DNA of 64,000 nt from Rhodanobacteraceae bacterium (GCA_024233975.1 JACKOX010000009.1:62001-126000); one strand, 5' to 3'; positions 26,232 through 36,064 are shown, numbered from the stretch's first letter. The notes: generated by a model not told the origin, from the sequence alone. Numbers and translations: made by a program.

Positions 26232-28378
26232 AGCGCTGGAGCGGCCGCGTGCTGGCGCCGGTGGCGCTGTTGACGCTGCTGCTGGTCGCGCTGTACTTCG
26301 CCGCCGATGCAGAAGGTCTGGGTGCCGGCTTTGCGCGCTGGTATCCGTGGGTGTTCGTGGCCGCGGCGATCAGCCTGCTGCTGATTGCCGTCGCCATTGC
26401 CGTGCGCCTGTGGCGCCTTCGCCGGAACCTGCGACAAGGGCAGCCCGGCGCGCGACTGTCGCGGCGACTGCTGCTCTTGCTCGTGCTGCTCGCGGTTCCA
26501 CCGGTACTGCTCGTGTACGGATTCAGCGTCCGCTTCGTCGAAGCCACGGTGGACTCCTGGTTCCGGCTGAACAGCGAAGTGGTGCTGCAGGACGCGCTAT
26601 CCATCGCGCAGCGCTATATCGATGAACGCCAGGACCTGGCGGCCTCGCGCCTGAGCGGCATCGCCGACGAACTGCGCGCGGCGCCGGCTGATGATCTGCA
26701 GGCGCGGCTTGATGCACGCATAGAAACCAGCGGTGCCAGCCAGTTGGCCGTGCTCAATGGCGATGGCCGGGTGCTGGCGCTGGCCGGGCTGCGGCCCAGC
26801 GACATCGCGCGCGAACCGCCGGACGCCGCAGCGCTGCTCAGTGCGATCAATCGGGGACGCTTCGGCGGAAGCGAATCGATGGGTTTGGATGATGCCAGCG
26901 GCATCCGCCTGCGCCTGATCGAGCGGCTGGATGGTCGTGGTCGGGATGCGCGCCTGCTGCAGGGCCTGTTCCCCCTGCCGGACGAGGTCGCCGCCGAGGC
27001 CCAGCGCATCGAAGCCGGGCTGCACGCCTACCGGCAGGCTGCATTCCTGCGTGGTTCGCTGAAGCTGGTGTTCGTGCTGATCCTCAGCTTTGTGCTGATG
27101 CTGTCGGTGCTGCTGGCGTTGCTACTGGCGTTTGACCTGAGCCGTCGCCTGGCCGATCCGATTGGCCGGCTGGCAGTGGCGACGCGGGAGGTCGCCGCCG
27201 GTGACCGCGTCGAGCCGGTGCCGGGCGAAAGCGATGACGAGCTGGGATTCCTGGTGCAGAGCTTCAACCGCATGACCCACGATCTCGACGCGGCGCGTGC
27301 CCGTGAGCGAGACAGCGCCGCGGAAACCGAGCGCCAGCGTGCCTACCTGGAAACCGTGCTGGCGCGGCTCAGTTCGGGCGTGTTCGGCATCGATGCCGAC
27401 GGCCTGCTGCGCACGGCCAACCCCGCCGCCGACATCATCCTGGAGACGCCGCAGTCCGACTCCCTTAACTGCGCGCTGGTCGATATCGCCGCGCGACAGC
27501 CGCGCAATGCGCCGCTGTTTCAGGCACTGGCGCGACGGCTTGGCGAAGGCGCGCGCGAGTGGCGCGAGGAAGTGCGGCTGGATGGCGCGGCGGGCGGCCA
27601 ACAGTTGCTGCTGCGCGGCGCACGTCTGCCCGACGGCGGGCTGGTCGCGGTGTTCGATGACAGCAGCGGCATCGACCGCGCTCGCCGCGACGCTGCCTGG
27701 GCCGAGGTCGCCAAGCGCCTCGCGCACGAGATCAAGAATCCGCTGACGCCGATCCAGCTGGCTGCCGAACGCCTGCGTCGACGACTGCTGGGTTCGCTGC
27801 CGGAAGCCGAAAGCGAGGTCGTCGAGCGCGCCACGCAGACCATCGTCGGCCAGGTCGAATCCCTGAAAACCATGGTCAACGCGTTTTCCGACTATGCGCG
27901 TCCGCCACCGCTCAAGGTGCAGTCGCTGGACCTCAACCAACTGGTTCGCGAGGTAGCGGACCTGTATGGCGGTGCCGACCGGGACGGCGACCCGAAGTCG
28001 CTGCAGCTCGATCTGGATGACGGCCTGACGCCGCTCAGCGCGGATCCGGATCGCATTCGCCAGGTGCTGCACAACCTGATCAAGAACGCGCAGGAAGCCT
28101 CGCCCGGCAACCCGGAAGTCAGCGTTCGTACCGCGCGCGTCAGCGTTGGTGGTGACGCCATGGGCGTCGAGCTCAGCGTGGCTGATCGTGGCCCCGGCCT
28201 GCCGGATGATTTCGGCGAGGACTGGTTCGAGCCCTACCGCACCACCAAGCCGCGCGGCACCGGTCTCGGCCTTGCCGTGGTACGCAAGATCGCCGATGAG
28301 CTGGGCGGGCAGGTGAGCGCCGCCAACCGCGAGGGCGGCGGCGCGCGCTTCACGCTGCGCCTGCCGCTTCGTCGATGA
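26210..28378 (+). CDS. ntrY: NtrY-type sensor histidine kinase
   Basis: A 722-residue membrane kinase. It has two N-terminal membrane helices, a third helix before an extracytoplasmic sensor region, and another helix at about 285-310. HAMP follows (S-R-R-L-A-D-P-I-G-R-L), then a PAS-like region. The phosphoacceptor is in L-A-H-E-I-K-N-P-L-T-P-I-Q-L-A (His506), a sequence typical of NtrY. The ATPase domain shows N-L-I-K-N-A-Q-E-A, D-R-G-P-G-L-P and G-T-G-L-G-L-A. ATG 26210 has GGAG upstream. The expected partner ntrX is not next but lies 29 kb away at 57755-59152. Its end overlaps the next gene by 4 bases. Confidence 0.92.
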   Translation: MVSSATLKRWSGRVLAPVALLTLLLVALYFAADAEGLGAGFARWYPWVFVAAAISLLLIAVAIAVRLWRLRRNLRQGQPGARLSRRLLLLLVLLAVPPVLLVYGFSVRFVEATVDSWFRLNSEVVLQDALSIAQRYIDERQDLAASRLSGIADELRAAPADDLQARLDARIETSGASQLAVLNGDGRVLALAGLRPSDIAREPPDAAALLSAINRGRFGGSESMGLDDASGIRLRLIERLDGRGRDARLLQGLFPLPDEVAAEAQRIEAGLHAYRQAAFLRGSLKLVFVLILSFVLMLSVLLALLLAFDLSRRLADPIGRLAVATREVAAGDRVEPVPGESDDELGFLVQSFNRMTHDLDAARARERDSAAETERQRAYLETVLARLSSGVFGIDADGLLRTANPAADIILETPQSDSLNCALVDIAARQPRNAPLFQALARRLGEGAREWREEVRLDGAAGGQQLLLRGARLPDGGLVAVFDDSSGIDRARRDAAWAEVAKRLAHEIKNPLTPIQLAAERLRRRLLGSLPEAESEVVERATQTIVGQVESLKTMVNAFSDYARPPPLKVQSLDLNQLVREVADLYGGADRDGDPKSLQLDLDDGLTPLSADPDRIRQVLHNLIKNAQEASPGNPEVSVRTARVSVGGDAMGVELSVADRGPGLPDDFGEDWFEPYRTTKPRGTGLGLAVVRKIADELGGQVSAANREGGGARFTLRLPLRR

Positions 28379-30051
28379 ATTCGCCGACGTGGTCTCCGCG
28401 CGCCCGGCGCGAGCTGTTCTGGTTCGCGGTGATGGCGATCCTGCTGCTGGCGGCGGGGCTCGGACTGCGCGATCCCTGGCCGGCGGATGAGCCACGCTTT
28501 GCGCTGGTCGCGCAGCAGATGCTGGCCTCCGGCGACTGGCTGTTCCCGCATCGCGGCATCGAGCTGTATCCGGACAAACCACCGCTGTTCATGTGGGCCC
28601 AGGCGCTGCTGCTGTGGATCGGCCTGCCGCTGCGCATTGCCTTCCTGCTGCCCTCGCTGCTGGCAGCACTCGGCACGCTGTGGCTGACCTACGATCTCGG
28701 TCGTCGGCTGTGGACGCCTCGCGTCGGGTTTTGCGCGGCGACGGCGCTGCTGTTTGCACTGCAGTTCACCTTCCAGATGAAGCGCGCGCAGATCGACCCG
28801 CTGCTATGTTTCTGGATGACGCTGTCGGTATACGGATTCCTGCGCCATCTGCTGCGCGGACCAGCCTTTGGCTGGTGGTGCGTGGGTTTCTTCGCGGGTG
28901 GTCTTGGCGTGATCACCAAGGGCGTTGGCGCGCTGACGCTGCTGGTGCTGCTGCCGGCTGCGTTTGCGGCGTGGCGCGGCTGGCCGGGGCTGCGTTTTCA
29001 TCGCAGCGGACTTCACGTCGTGGCGCCGCTGCTGCTGTTGCTGGCCATCGCGCTGTGGCTGGTGCCGATGCTGCTGGTGGCGCTGGGTGGCAGCGATGCG
29101 AGCTACCGCGAGTACGTCGACAACATCCTGTTCCGTCAGACCGCCGAGCGCTACGCCAACGCCTGGCATCACCACAAGCCGTGGTGGTATTTCGGCGGCG
29201 TGATCGCCCTGCAATGGATGCCCGCGTCACTGGCCCTGCCGTGGGCCATCCCGGCCTGGTGGCGACGGCTCCGACGTCGCGATCCGCGCTACCTGTTGCC
29301 GCTGGGCTGGCTGGCCTTGCTGCTGCTGTTCTTCAGCCTCAGTCCCGGCAAGCGCGAGGTCTATATCCTGCCGGCGCTGCCGATGTTCTGCCTGGCGCTG
29401 GGACCGCTGCTGCCGGGCCTGTTGAAACGGCGTGGCCTGCATCGGCTGGGATTTGTCCTGGCGCTGTTGCTGACGACGCTGGCCGCCGCCATGGCTGCCG
29501 CCCTGTTCAGTGGCCAACCCAGGCTGATGGCGACGCTGGCCGAACGTGGCGTGGAGCAGCAGTCGACCATGCTGGCCTGGCTGTCGCTGGTCATTGCCGC
29601 CGGGGGCATCGTGTCGCTGGCGATGCTTCGCCTGCGTCGCGGCTGGTGGTCGGCGCTGGCCGTGCTCGGCTGGTTCTGGCTGGTCGTCGGTTTCGGTTTC
29701 CAGCCGGTGCTCAACGACAGCAGCAGCGCGCGTGGGCTGATGCGTGATGTCGCCGAGCACATCGGCCCGGATGCCGAACTCGGTCTGGTCGCCTGGAAGG
29801 AGCAGAACCTGTTGATGGCTGATCGACCGGCCGCCGACTTCGGCTTTCGCCAGCCAGTGGCCGAACAACGCGCCCGCGCCGCCGATTGGCTGCGTGCCGC
29901 GCCGGATGGTCGCTGGATACTGAGCCAGCGCAATGCCCTCGGCGATTGCGTTGTCGAGGCGAAAACCGTCGACCTCGGCGAAGCCAATCGTCGTGACTGG
30001 CTGCTGTACCGCGCCGATGCCCTGCGGTCGAACGCCGACTGCCGCGACTAG
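28375..30051 (+). CDS. GT39-type membrane glycosyltransferase (ArnT-like)
   Basis: A 558-residue integral membrane protein with about 11-12 helices. The motif R-D-P-W-P-A-D-E-P-R-F-A, then D-W-L-F-P-H-R-G and Y-P-D-K-P-P-L-F-M-W, matches the ArnT/PMT family, which moves sugars from polyprenyl phosphate to lipid A or proteins on the periplasmic side. The sugar and acceptor are unknown. Its ATG overlaps the ntrY stop (ATGA), so it is translationally coupled to a kinase with no obvious link to it. It is the first gene of the stretch that parts ntrY from ntrX. Confidence 0.88.
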   Translation: MNSPTWSPRARRELFWFAVMAILLLAAGLGLRDPWPADEPRFALVAQQMLASGDWLFPHRGIELYPDKPPLFMWAQALLLWIGLPLRIAFLLPSLLAALGTLWLTYDLGRRLWTPRVGFCAATALLFALQFTFQMKRAQIDPLLCFWMTLSVYGFLRHLLRGPAFGWWCVGFFAGGLGVITKGVGALTLLVLLPAAFAAWRGWPGLRFHRSGLHVVAPLLLLLAIALWLVPMLLVALGGSDASYREYVDNILFRQTAERYANAWHHHKPWWYFGGVIALQWMPASLALPWAIPAWWRRLRRRDPRYLLPLGWLALLLLFFSLSPGKREVYILPALPMFCLALGPLLPGLLKRRGLHRLGFVLALLLTTLAAAMAAALFSGQPRLMATLAERGVEQQSTMLAWLSLVIAAGGIVSLAMLRLRRGWWSALAVLGWFWLVVGFGFQPVLNDSSSARGLMRDVAEHIGPDAELGLVAWKEQNLLMADRPAADFGFRQPVAEQRARAADWLRAAPDGRWILSQRNALGDCVVEAKTVDLGEANRRDWLLYRADALRSNADCRD

Positions 30052-30183
30052 CAACCCGCCACTACTCCGGCTTGCCAGCCTCGTCTCGGCACGCCGCTTC
30101 AGCCGTCGGGCGTTTCGCAGTGGAGTCGGACTGTAGAAGCTGCGACGATTTGCTGACACGCATTCGATGACAGGGATGTGGGC

Positions 30184-31170
30184 ATGCTCAACCGGCTGGC
30201 GGAAGTGGTGGCGGAAGCGCGGTCGCTGGAGGACCTGACGCGGCCATTGTTGGAACTGATCGAAGCGGCGACCGGTTTCGATTCGGTCTATCTCACTTCG
30301 ATTGATCGCGAAAACAGCAAGCAGTACATCCTGTTCTCGCGCAACAACCAGCGCATGCACATTCCCGAGGGCCTGGAAGTACCGTGGCAGGACACGCTGT
30401 GCCGGCGGGCGCTCGATGAGGATCGCTTCGCCGTGGACGACGTGCCCGCGGTCTGGCCGGATTCGGCCGCGGCAAGGGCGCTCGGCATCCGTTCCTATGT
30501 CACCACGCCGGTAAACGCAGCCGGCGAGCTTTACGGCACGCTGTGCGCGGCGAGTTCACGGCACTTGCAGGTGTCGGCGGAGACGCAGGCGTTGATCCGC
30601 ATGTTCGCCGCGCTGATTGGTCAGCAGATCGAGCGTGAGGCGCTGATGGCCAACCTGCAGCGTGCCCATGTCGAGGTGAATGCACAGGCCATGACGGACC
30701 CGCTGACTGGCCTGGCCAACCGTCGCGCGTTGATGGTGGAGCTCAATCGCGCGGTCAGCCTCGCGCGCCGTACGGGCGGGACGCTGCATGCGCTGTTCAT
30801 CGACCTCGACGGATTCAAGCAGATCAACGACGAGCATGGGCACGATGTCGGCGACGCCTTCCTGCGCGCGGTCGCCGAGCGCCTGCGCGGCGCCTTGCGT
30901 GACGATGATTATGCGGCACGCTACGGCGGCGACGAGTTCGTGGTGCTGGCGACGTCCGCGGACAGCGGACATGCCGAGCGCATCCGCGAGCGGATGGAGG
31001 CGGCGATTGCCGGTCGTTACGAACTCGATGGCGTGATGCTGGAATATCCAGGCGCCAGCATCGGCATCGCCACCGCGATGGCCGACGAAGGTGCCGATGC
31101 GTTGCTGGCCCGTGCCGACGAGGCCATGTACGTCGTCAAGCGCGCGCGGCGCGCGGCATCCGGGCGTTGA
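30184..31170 (+). CDS. Diguanylate cyclase with GAF domain
   Basis: A 328-residue protein. The N-terminal 150 or so residues form a GAF-type sensor; a short helix leads to a GGDEF domain with intact Y-G-G-D-E-F and D-P-L-T-G-L-A-N-R. An R-x-x-D inhibitory site (R-D-D-D) sits five residues before the GGDEF, so product feedback is likely. It should make cyclic di-GMP in response to an unknown ligand. ATG 30184 has AGGG at a good distance. No effector is adjacent. Confidence 0.92.
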   Translation: MLNRLAEVVAEARSLEDLTRPLLELIEAATGFDSVYLTSIDRENSKQYILFSRNNQRMHIPEGLEVPWQDTLCRRALDEDRFAVDDVPAVWPDSAAARALGIRSYVTTPVNAAGELYGTLCAASSRHLQVSAETQALIRMFAALIGQQIEREALMANLQRAHVEVNAQAMTDPLTGLANRRALMVELNRAVSLARRTGGTLHALFIDLDGFKQINDEHGHDVGDAFLRAVAERLRGALRDDDYAARYGGDEFVVLATSADSGHAERIRERMEAAIAGRYELDGVMLEYPGASIGIATAMADEGADALLARADEAMYVVKRARRAASGR

Positions 31171-31201
31171 CGCTGCGCACGGCTCGCAGCGCGCTGTCGA
31201 A

Positions 31202-31792
31202 CTAGCCGGGTCGGCTGGTCAATGGGCGGCCAAAGTCGATGGCGTCACGCACGCTTGCGGGTAGCTGTTCGGCCAGCTCCCAGTCGGGATTCAGGCCCAG
31301 CGCGTCGTTGATGGTGGACATCGCCAGGCGGAAGCCGATGAAGGCGGTGAGTTCGAAGATTTCGCGATCATTGAATCCGGCGGCGCGCAGTTCATCGACG
31401 TCTGATGCGGTCGTCGCGTTCGGATCCTTCACGACTTTGCGTGCCCAGTTCGCGAGGACGCGATCACGCGTGGTCAGTGTGTCGTCGTCGTCACCGCCGA
31501 TCACGGCCGCGGCGGCGGAAGCGCCGGCCTCGGCATTCAGTTTGCGGCCCCAGGCGAGGCAGCAATAGGCGTCACCGATTCCGCCGGCCGTGGCGCAGAC
31601 CATCACCGCCTGGTCGCGTGGTGTCAGCGTCGATCCTTCGCTGAGGCCCTGTCGCAAGCCGGCGAAGGCGGCGAATACGTCTGGCCGCCAGGCCCAGGCG
31701 CGGGCGAAGTTCATCAGGAAGCCTTCGGACTTCTCGACGTTGCCGAGAAACTCGCGGGTGGCATCGGTATGTTCCGGGGCGTTGATGAACAT
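31202..31792 (-). CDS. Carboxymuconolactone decarboxylase-like protein
   Basis: A 196-residue protein in the AhpD/CMD superfamily. The region G-G-I-G-D-A-Y-C-C-L-A-W-G-R-K-L replaces the usual C-x2-C...H redox motif: the cysteines are adjacent and the histidine is absent, so peroxidase chemistry is doubtful. This appears to be a known subgroup (D-x-Y-C-x-L-A-W-G). ATG 31792 has GGAGAG upstream, and the frame is not extended to 31840. It follows the cupin gene by 44 bases on the same strand. Confidence 0.75.
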   Translation of the reverse strand: MFINAPEHTDATREFLGNVEKSEGFLMNFARAWAWRPDVFAAFAGLRQGLSEGSTLTPRDQAVMVCATAGGIGDAYCCLAWGRKLNAEAGASAAAAVIGGDDDDTLTTRDRVLANWARKVVKDPNATTASDVDELRAAGFNDREIFELTAFIGFRLAMSTINDALGLNPDWELAEQLPASVRDAIDFGRPLTSRPG

Positions 31793-31836
31793 GTGGCTCT
31801 CCGTTGTCCGGGTGCGGCCGATTTCGGTGGACGCAC

Positions 31837-32253
31837 TCACTCAGTCGCGTAGTCGTACAGTGGCTGTCCCTTGTCCACGATGTGCACGGCCAGCAGCTTC
31901 AGCGGCTGCTCGCCGCGTACGGTAAAGGCGCCATGCGGTACGTCGCGAAGGTTGAAGGCGGTGGTGCCGGTGGCGAGCTCGACCAGGCCATGTCCGGGAG
32001 CGTCGATGGGCGCGCCCTGCAGCACGTGGTACAGCTCGACGCCATGATGGACGTGCAGGCGGCTGCTCTGTCCCGGTGCGATCTCGATGATCGACCCGAT
32101 GACCTCCATGCCCGGCGCTCCGGAGAGATCGGTGCGCGCCTGCTCCTGTCGGCTGGGGGAGTCAGTCACTTCGCCCGCCGCGAGACCGGCGGCAAGGCCC
32201 AGCGCAAACAATGTGAGCCCAAGGCTGCCCTGCAACCACGCCGAATGCCGCAT
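31837..32253 (-). CDS. Exported cupin-domain protein
   Basis: A 138-residue protein with a signal peptide (about residues 1-27), followed by a single cupin barrel. The metal motif reads G-Q-S-S-R-L-H-V-H-H-G-V-E-L-Y-H-V-L-x-G, with the second motif near D-V-P-H-G-A-F. Substrate unknown. GGGGAG lies about 8 bases before the ATG. With the downstream CMD-like gene it makes a two-gene unit; the two are often found together as putative oxidative or aromatic-degradation proteins, but no pathway is visible here. Confidence 0.8.
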   Translation of the reverse strand: MRHSAWLQGSLGLTLFALGLAAGLAAGEVTDSPSRQEQARTDLSGAPGMEVIGSIIEIAPGQSSRLHVHHGVELYHVLQGAPIDAPGHGLVELATGTTAFNLRDVPHGAFTVRGEQPLKLLAVHIVDKGQPLYDYATE

Positions 32254-32328
32254 GTCGTTCGCTCCCCTGACCTGCAGGCAATTTGCGCCACCGGGGCGTG
32301 ACAGGCAAGGCCTGATGTCGCGCAGGCG

Positions 32329-33798
32329 CTAGTGCGTATCGGTGGAGATGATCTTCGATCCCGGCCTCAGTGATGCGGTTGCTTCGTCGAAGCCGTCCCG
32401 GAACACCTGCGGAATAGTGGGGCGGCCGATGGTGACCACAAAACCGTTAGCGGTCTCGCGCTCGACCTTGATCGCAAGGCCATTGTCCGGATCAATGAAA
32501 GTCTCGCCGGGCTCCCACATGGTTCCAGGGTTGTCGCCGTAGTTGGCTGGCGGCACGTCGGCATCCACCGCCCAGGCCGGTTCGGGTCTTGTCATGTCCA
32601 CCTGATGGATGATCACGGCATTGCCGGGAAGCTCCGCGTCATACAGCCCGACGCGCTGGCGGGCTTCCACGGAATAGAGGTGATCGGCATCCACCGGCAC
32701 GATGGCCACCCGATAGTGCCCGGCATCCGCTGCGGCGAGGGCATCCAGCTCCAGCGTGACGATGGTGTCGGGCTGGGCCTCGAAGCGCTGTGTTGGCGGG
32801 AACCAGCCGAGGATGTCCTTGTGCCAGACGTTCGTATGCTTGCCCAGCTCGCCGTATGTCTCGTCGACCGAGCCATAGGCGGTGGCCGCGCTCATCACGT
32901 CCCATGGACTGTCGTAGGGGTTGCCATCGTCATCGAAGTTGTTGGCGTGGTGCAGGCCGAAGCCGTGTCCCATTTCGTGCGCGATGATGCCTTCGTTGCG
33001 GAAGGACCAGGGTGGGTTCCAGGTTGTCCGCCAGTTCTTGGCGACGCCGTCCAGGGTCGCGTAGCGATTGCCGCCCCAGGCGCAGCAGTCGAGGTCTTCG
33101 TTCAGCATGATGTTGATGCCGACGAAGGGTTCGCCGCCACGTGAGAAGTCGACGATGTCGTCAACCGCTGCGGTGCAGTCGTCGAACACCTGGTTGAGAT
33201 TGGCATCGGTGCCCGATCCGGGCGTTGGTGCATAGTCCGCCTGGTTGCCCGGCAACGTCACCCAGTCGACTGCGGTGGAGCCAACGACGTCGATCTGGTC
33301 GTAGGAGAGCTCACGCCAGAAATGGTCGAGGCCGCCGGGCATATTGGCGTACATGCCCTCGAAAAAGGCCAGGTCTTTCGGCTCGGCGGCCACATCAGCG
33401 AACTTGCAGAGTATCGAGATCCACGGTTGCGAGCCGGTAACCGCGGTTGATGTCGATGTCAGTGCCACCAGTTGGACCGCCGCTGCGCGGACCTCGCCGA
33501 CGTCTAGGTCGCTGGCATCTCCGGTATCGCCGGACCGGGGATACACCCTGACGCGCTGGCCATTCCAGCGCAGCAGGCCGCGGTTGAGCAGGTCGTCGCT
33601 GACCTTGATGCGACGCGTACGGCCCTCGTCATCGGTCAACATGGCGCGAATCGGCGCGTTGCGTCCTGGCGTCGCGGCATCACCCCAGACAACTGACAGC
33701 AAGCCTTCGACGGGTGCATAAGCCGATTGGCTTCCCGCCATGGTGACGCCGGACAGCAGCATCATCGCAATGAGCAGGGCGATCCTCACGAATGTCAT
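32329..33798 (-). CDS. Secreted zinc metalloprotease, metzincin type
   Basis: A 489-residue protein with a signal peptide. The zinc site reads H-E-M-G-H-G-F-G-L-H-H (His274), the long HExxHxxGxxH form of metzincins, and W-D-V-M-S-A after it is a Met-turn. It belongs broadly to gametolysin/M6-like secreted peptidases. Near the C-terminus is P-Q-V-F-R-D-G-F-D, the motif shared with the small secreted protein at 2186-2701, followed by 18 more residues. ATG 33798 begins the hydrophobic signal; ATG 33813 is an alternative. Its strand neighbours are unrelated; the long gap to the upstream ltrA end (about 220 bases) suggests its own promoter. Confidence 0.82.
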   Translation of the reverse strand: MTFVRIALLIAMMLLSGVTMAGSQSAYAPVEGLLSVVWGDAATPGRNAPIRAMLTDDEGRTRRIKVSDDLLNRGLLRWNGQRVRVYPRSGDTGDASDLDVGEVRAAAVQLVALTSTSTAVTGSQPWISILCKFADVAAEPKDLAFFEGMYANMPGGLDHFWRELSYDQIDVVGSTAVDWVTLPGNQADYAPTPGSGTDANLNQVFDDCTAAVDDIVDFSRGGEPFVGINIMLNEDLDCCAWGGNRYATLDGVAKNWRTTWNPPWSFRNEGIIAHEMGHGFGLHHANNFDDDGNPYDSPWDVMSAATAYGSVDETYGELGKHTNVWHKDILGWFPPTQRFEAQPDTIVTLELDALAAADAGHYRVAIVPVDADHLYSVEARQRVGLYDAELPGNAVIIHQVDMTRPEPAWAVDADVPPANYGDNPGTMWEPGETFIDPDNGLAIKVERETANGFVVTIGRPTIPQVFRDGFDEATASLRPGSKIISTDTH

Positions 33799-34021
33799 GT
33801 CCAGAAGCGGCATGGTTTGGCTGATGAGTATAGGAGTCCCATAGCCTTGCTGCTGGGACCCGGCGCACCAGACGCTGGGACTGCGCAGCAGCGATTCCTC
33901 CCTATGGCTTCGAACGCTGTTGTCCGCCCTTCATTCGGGCGCTTGGGTCATGGCAGTGACGTGCTGGCTCAGGTCCATGCGCCTGGCTTCGGCGTGGCGA
34001 GTTTCCCGTGCCTGCGGCCGT

Positions 34022-35272
34022 TCACTCGAGCAGGCCGAGCGCATCGGCCTGGTATCGGTGCCCCCGCCATTCATAGCCGATGATCGTCACCACGGGTGCC
34101 AACGACAGGATCAGCAGGCAGACAGGCATGGCCAGCCCGGATTTCGCGGCGATAACGGCGGCTGCCATCACGCCGGCGGTCAGCAGCAGCAACCAGGTGT
34201 GCAGCTTGTCGAAGCGTCGGACCAGATACCAGTAGAGCCCGTAGACAAGAAGGATGAAGGCAATGGTGGGAATCGCCGTTGTCAGCAGCACGGCAAAGGG
34301 GCTGATGTGCGCCTTGTGTTCAAGATGCAGCGCGGCCACGTGCAGGCCGGCGCCCACCGCCACGATGGCGATGACCAGCAGCATCTGCGAGTAGCCCCAG
34401 ACAAAGCTGCGCCGGCGATGCGCGTGCAGCACGGTTGCTGATGGCAGCATCAGGTAGATCCACCAGATGCCGAATGTCAGGCCGAGGCCGGCCAGCGCCA
34501 CCAGCGCGCTGGCCGCCGTCCAACCCTGGGTTTCGACGACGGCAGAAAGCGCGGCGACAGTGCCGACCACGCCTTCACCCAGCGCGATGATGGCGAACAG
34601 CGTGTTCCGTTCGACGATGTGGTGCGCGTGCCATGGCGTCCCGCCCTGCTGGCGCTCGGCGACCATGGGTCCGCTCAGTTCGATCAGGAACAGCACGATC
34701 CACGCCACCGCCAACGGGATCGCCGACAGGTCGAGCCATGCGAGCGTGCACCAGCCGACCTGGGCCAGGGCTACGGCAATCGCATAGGTCAGGCAGGTGC
34801 GGCGCCGCGCGGGATCCTGCCGCGCCGCGCGCAACCACTGCGCCACCAGCGCCAGCCGCATGACGACATAGCCAAACACCATGGTGCCGATGGCGAGATG
34901 GTCGCCGTGTTCCAGCGAGCCGAACAGCTGCGGAATGCCGATGGCAAGGATCAGCACCCCTGCCATCTGGATCATCGTCATCAGGCGGAACAGCCAGTCG
35001 TCGGTGTCATAGGCGGAGGCGAACCAGGAAAAGTTCACCCATGCCCAGCAGATGCCAAAGCTGGCGAAGCCGAAGCCGACAAACGCCGTCGAGTAGTGCC
35101 CCTCGGCCAGCGCGTGCGCGAAATGCGAGGCGGCGAAACCGAAGCTGACCACGAAGGTCAGGTCGAACAGCAGTTCCAGTGGCGTCGCCGCGCGATGCGC
35201 TTCCTGCGTGTCGCGGCCGCCCATGCGCCGGCGATGATGGTGCAGTTGATCGGCAGGCGGCGTGTCACTCAT
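34022..35272 (-). CDS. Low temperature requirement protein A (LtrA) family
   Basis: A 416-residue membrane protein. The start (A-T-P-L-E-L-L-F-D-L-T-F-V-V) and the later L-G-E-G-V are signatures of the LtrA family, and it has about 11-12 hydrophobic segments. LtrA was named from a cold-sensitive Listeria mutant; the molecular function is unknown. It is divergent from marC, with 138 bases between starts. Confidence 0.88.
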   Translation of the reverse strand: MSDTPPADQLHHHRRRMGGRDTQEAHRAATPLELLFDLTFVVSFGFAASHFAHALAEGHYSTAFVGFGFASFGICWAWVNFSWFASAYDTDDWLFRLMTMIQMAGVLILAIGIPQLFGSLEHGDHLAIGTMVFGYVVMRLALVAQWLRAARQDPARRRTCLTYAIAVALAQVGWCTLAWLDLSAIPLAVAWIVLFLIELSGPMVAERQQGGTPWHAHHIVERNTLFAIIALGEGVVGTVAALSAVVETQGWTAASALVALAGLGLTFGIWWIYLMLPSATVLHAHRRRSFVWGYSQMLLVIAIVAVGAGLHVAALHLEHKAHISPFAVLLTTAIPTIAFILLVYGLYWYLVRRFDKLHTWLLLLTAGVMAAAVIAAKSGLAMPVCLLILSLAPVVTIIGYEWRGHRYQADALGLLE

Positions 35273-35410
35273 CGTATGTCCCCGGCAGGTTATGCGGGCG
35301 ATGGTAGCGGACTTTCCCGGAGACGATGGCGGCGGCCTCCCTTGCGTGGGTCGCCCATCGATCGCAAGGTGTCGCCTGCGAATGACGACAGCCGCATACG
35401 GAGTCCGACC

Positions 35411-36064
35411 ATGGGTATTGACCTCGCCTTCGCCACCAAGGTGTTCGCGGCGCTGTTCGCGATCATGAATCCGGTGGCGAACATCCCGGTGTTCCTGTCA
35501 TTCACCGAGGGCGCCAGTGACGCCGAGCGGCGCAAGGTCGCGTCGATTGCTTCGTTTGGTGTGGCGATTGGCTGCATCGTGTCGGCGGTGGCGGGTGGCG
35601 CCATCCTGCGCGCTTTCGGGTTGACGGTGGACGACTTTCGCCTTGCCGGTGGCCTGCTGGTGCTGTTGATCGCGATTTCGATGCTCAACGGTGCGTCGAG
35701 CACGCAGCACAGTCCTACCAAGGCCGAGCACGCCGACATCGCCGAGATCGAGAACGCCGCGATCTACCCGCTGACCATTCCGCTGCTGGTCGGCCCCGGC
35801 ACCATCGCCACCATGATCGTGTTCGGCCAGTCGGCGCTGGCCCACGGCCAGGAACTGTCACTCGCCATCGGGCTGCTGGCTTTCCTCGTCCTGCTGACCG
35901 CCGCGCTGTTCGCCGCGCCGATGATCGGCCACTACCTCTCGCCCCGCGTCACCGCCATCACCAAGCGCCTGATGGGCATGATCCTCGCCGCCATCGCCGT
36001 GCAGATGATGATCACCAGCCTGCAAGTGTTCTTTCCCGGGGCGGCTGGTCATGTCGGAGGCTGA
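35411..36064 (+). CDS. MarC family integral membrane protein
   Basis: A 217-residue protein with six membrane segments. The start (F-A-A-L-F-A-I-M-N-P-V-A-N-I-P-V-F) and the P-L-T-I-P-L-L-V-G-P-G-T-I-A motif are diagnostic for MarC/NAAT (UPF0056). Some members may move neutral amino acids, but the role is mostly unknown, and the old link to multidrug resistance was not confirmed. Its 3' end overlaps the convergent unnamed gene by about 207 bases. Confidence 0.9.
   Translation: MGIDLAFATKVFAALFAIMNPVANIPVFLSFTEGASDAERRKVASIASFGVAIGCIVSAVAGGAILRAFGLTVDDFRLAGGLLVLLIAISMLNGASSTQHSPTKAEHADIAEIENAAIYPLTIPLLVGPGTIATMIVFGQSALAHGQELSLAIGLLAFLVLLTAALFAAPMIGHYLSPRVTAITKRLMGMILAAIAVQMMITSLQVFFPGAAGHVGG

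Noticed and set aside
31202..31792. Functional AhpD-type peroxidase
   Set aside because: The C-x2-C and the histidine of the redox site are not present in that form; only the superfamily is claimed.
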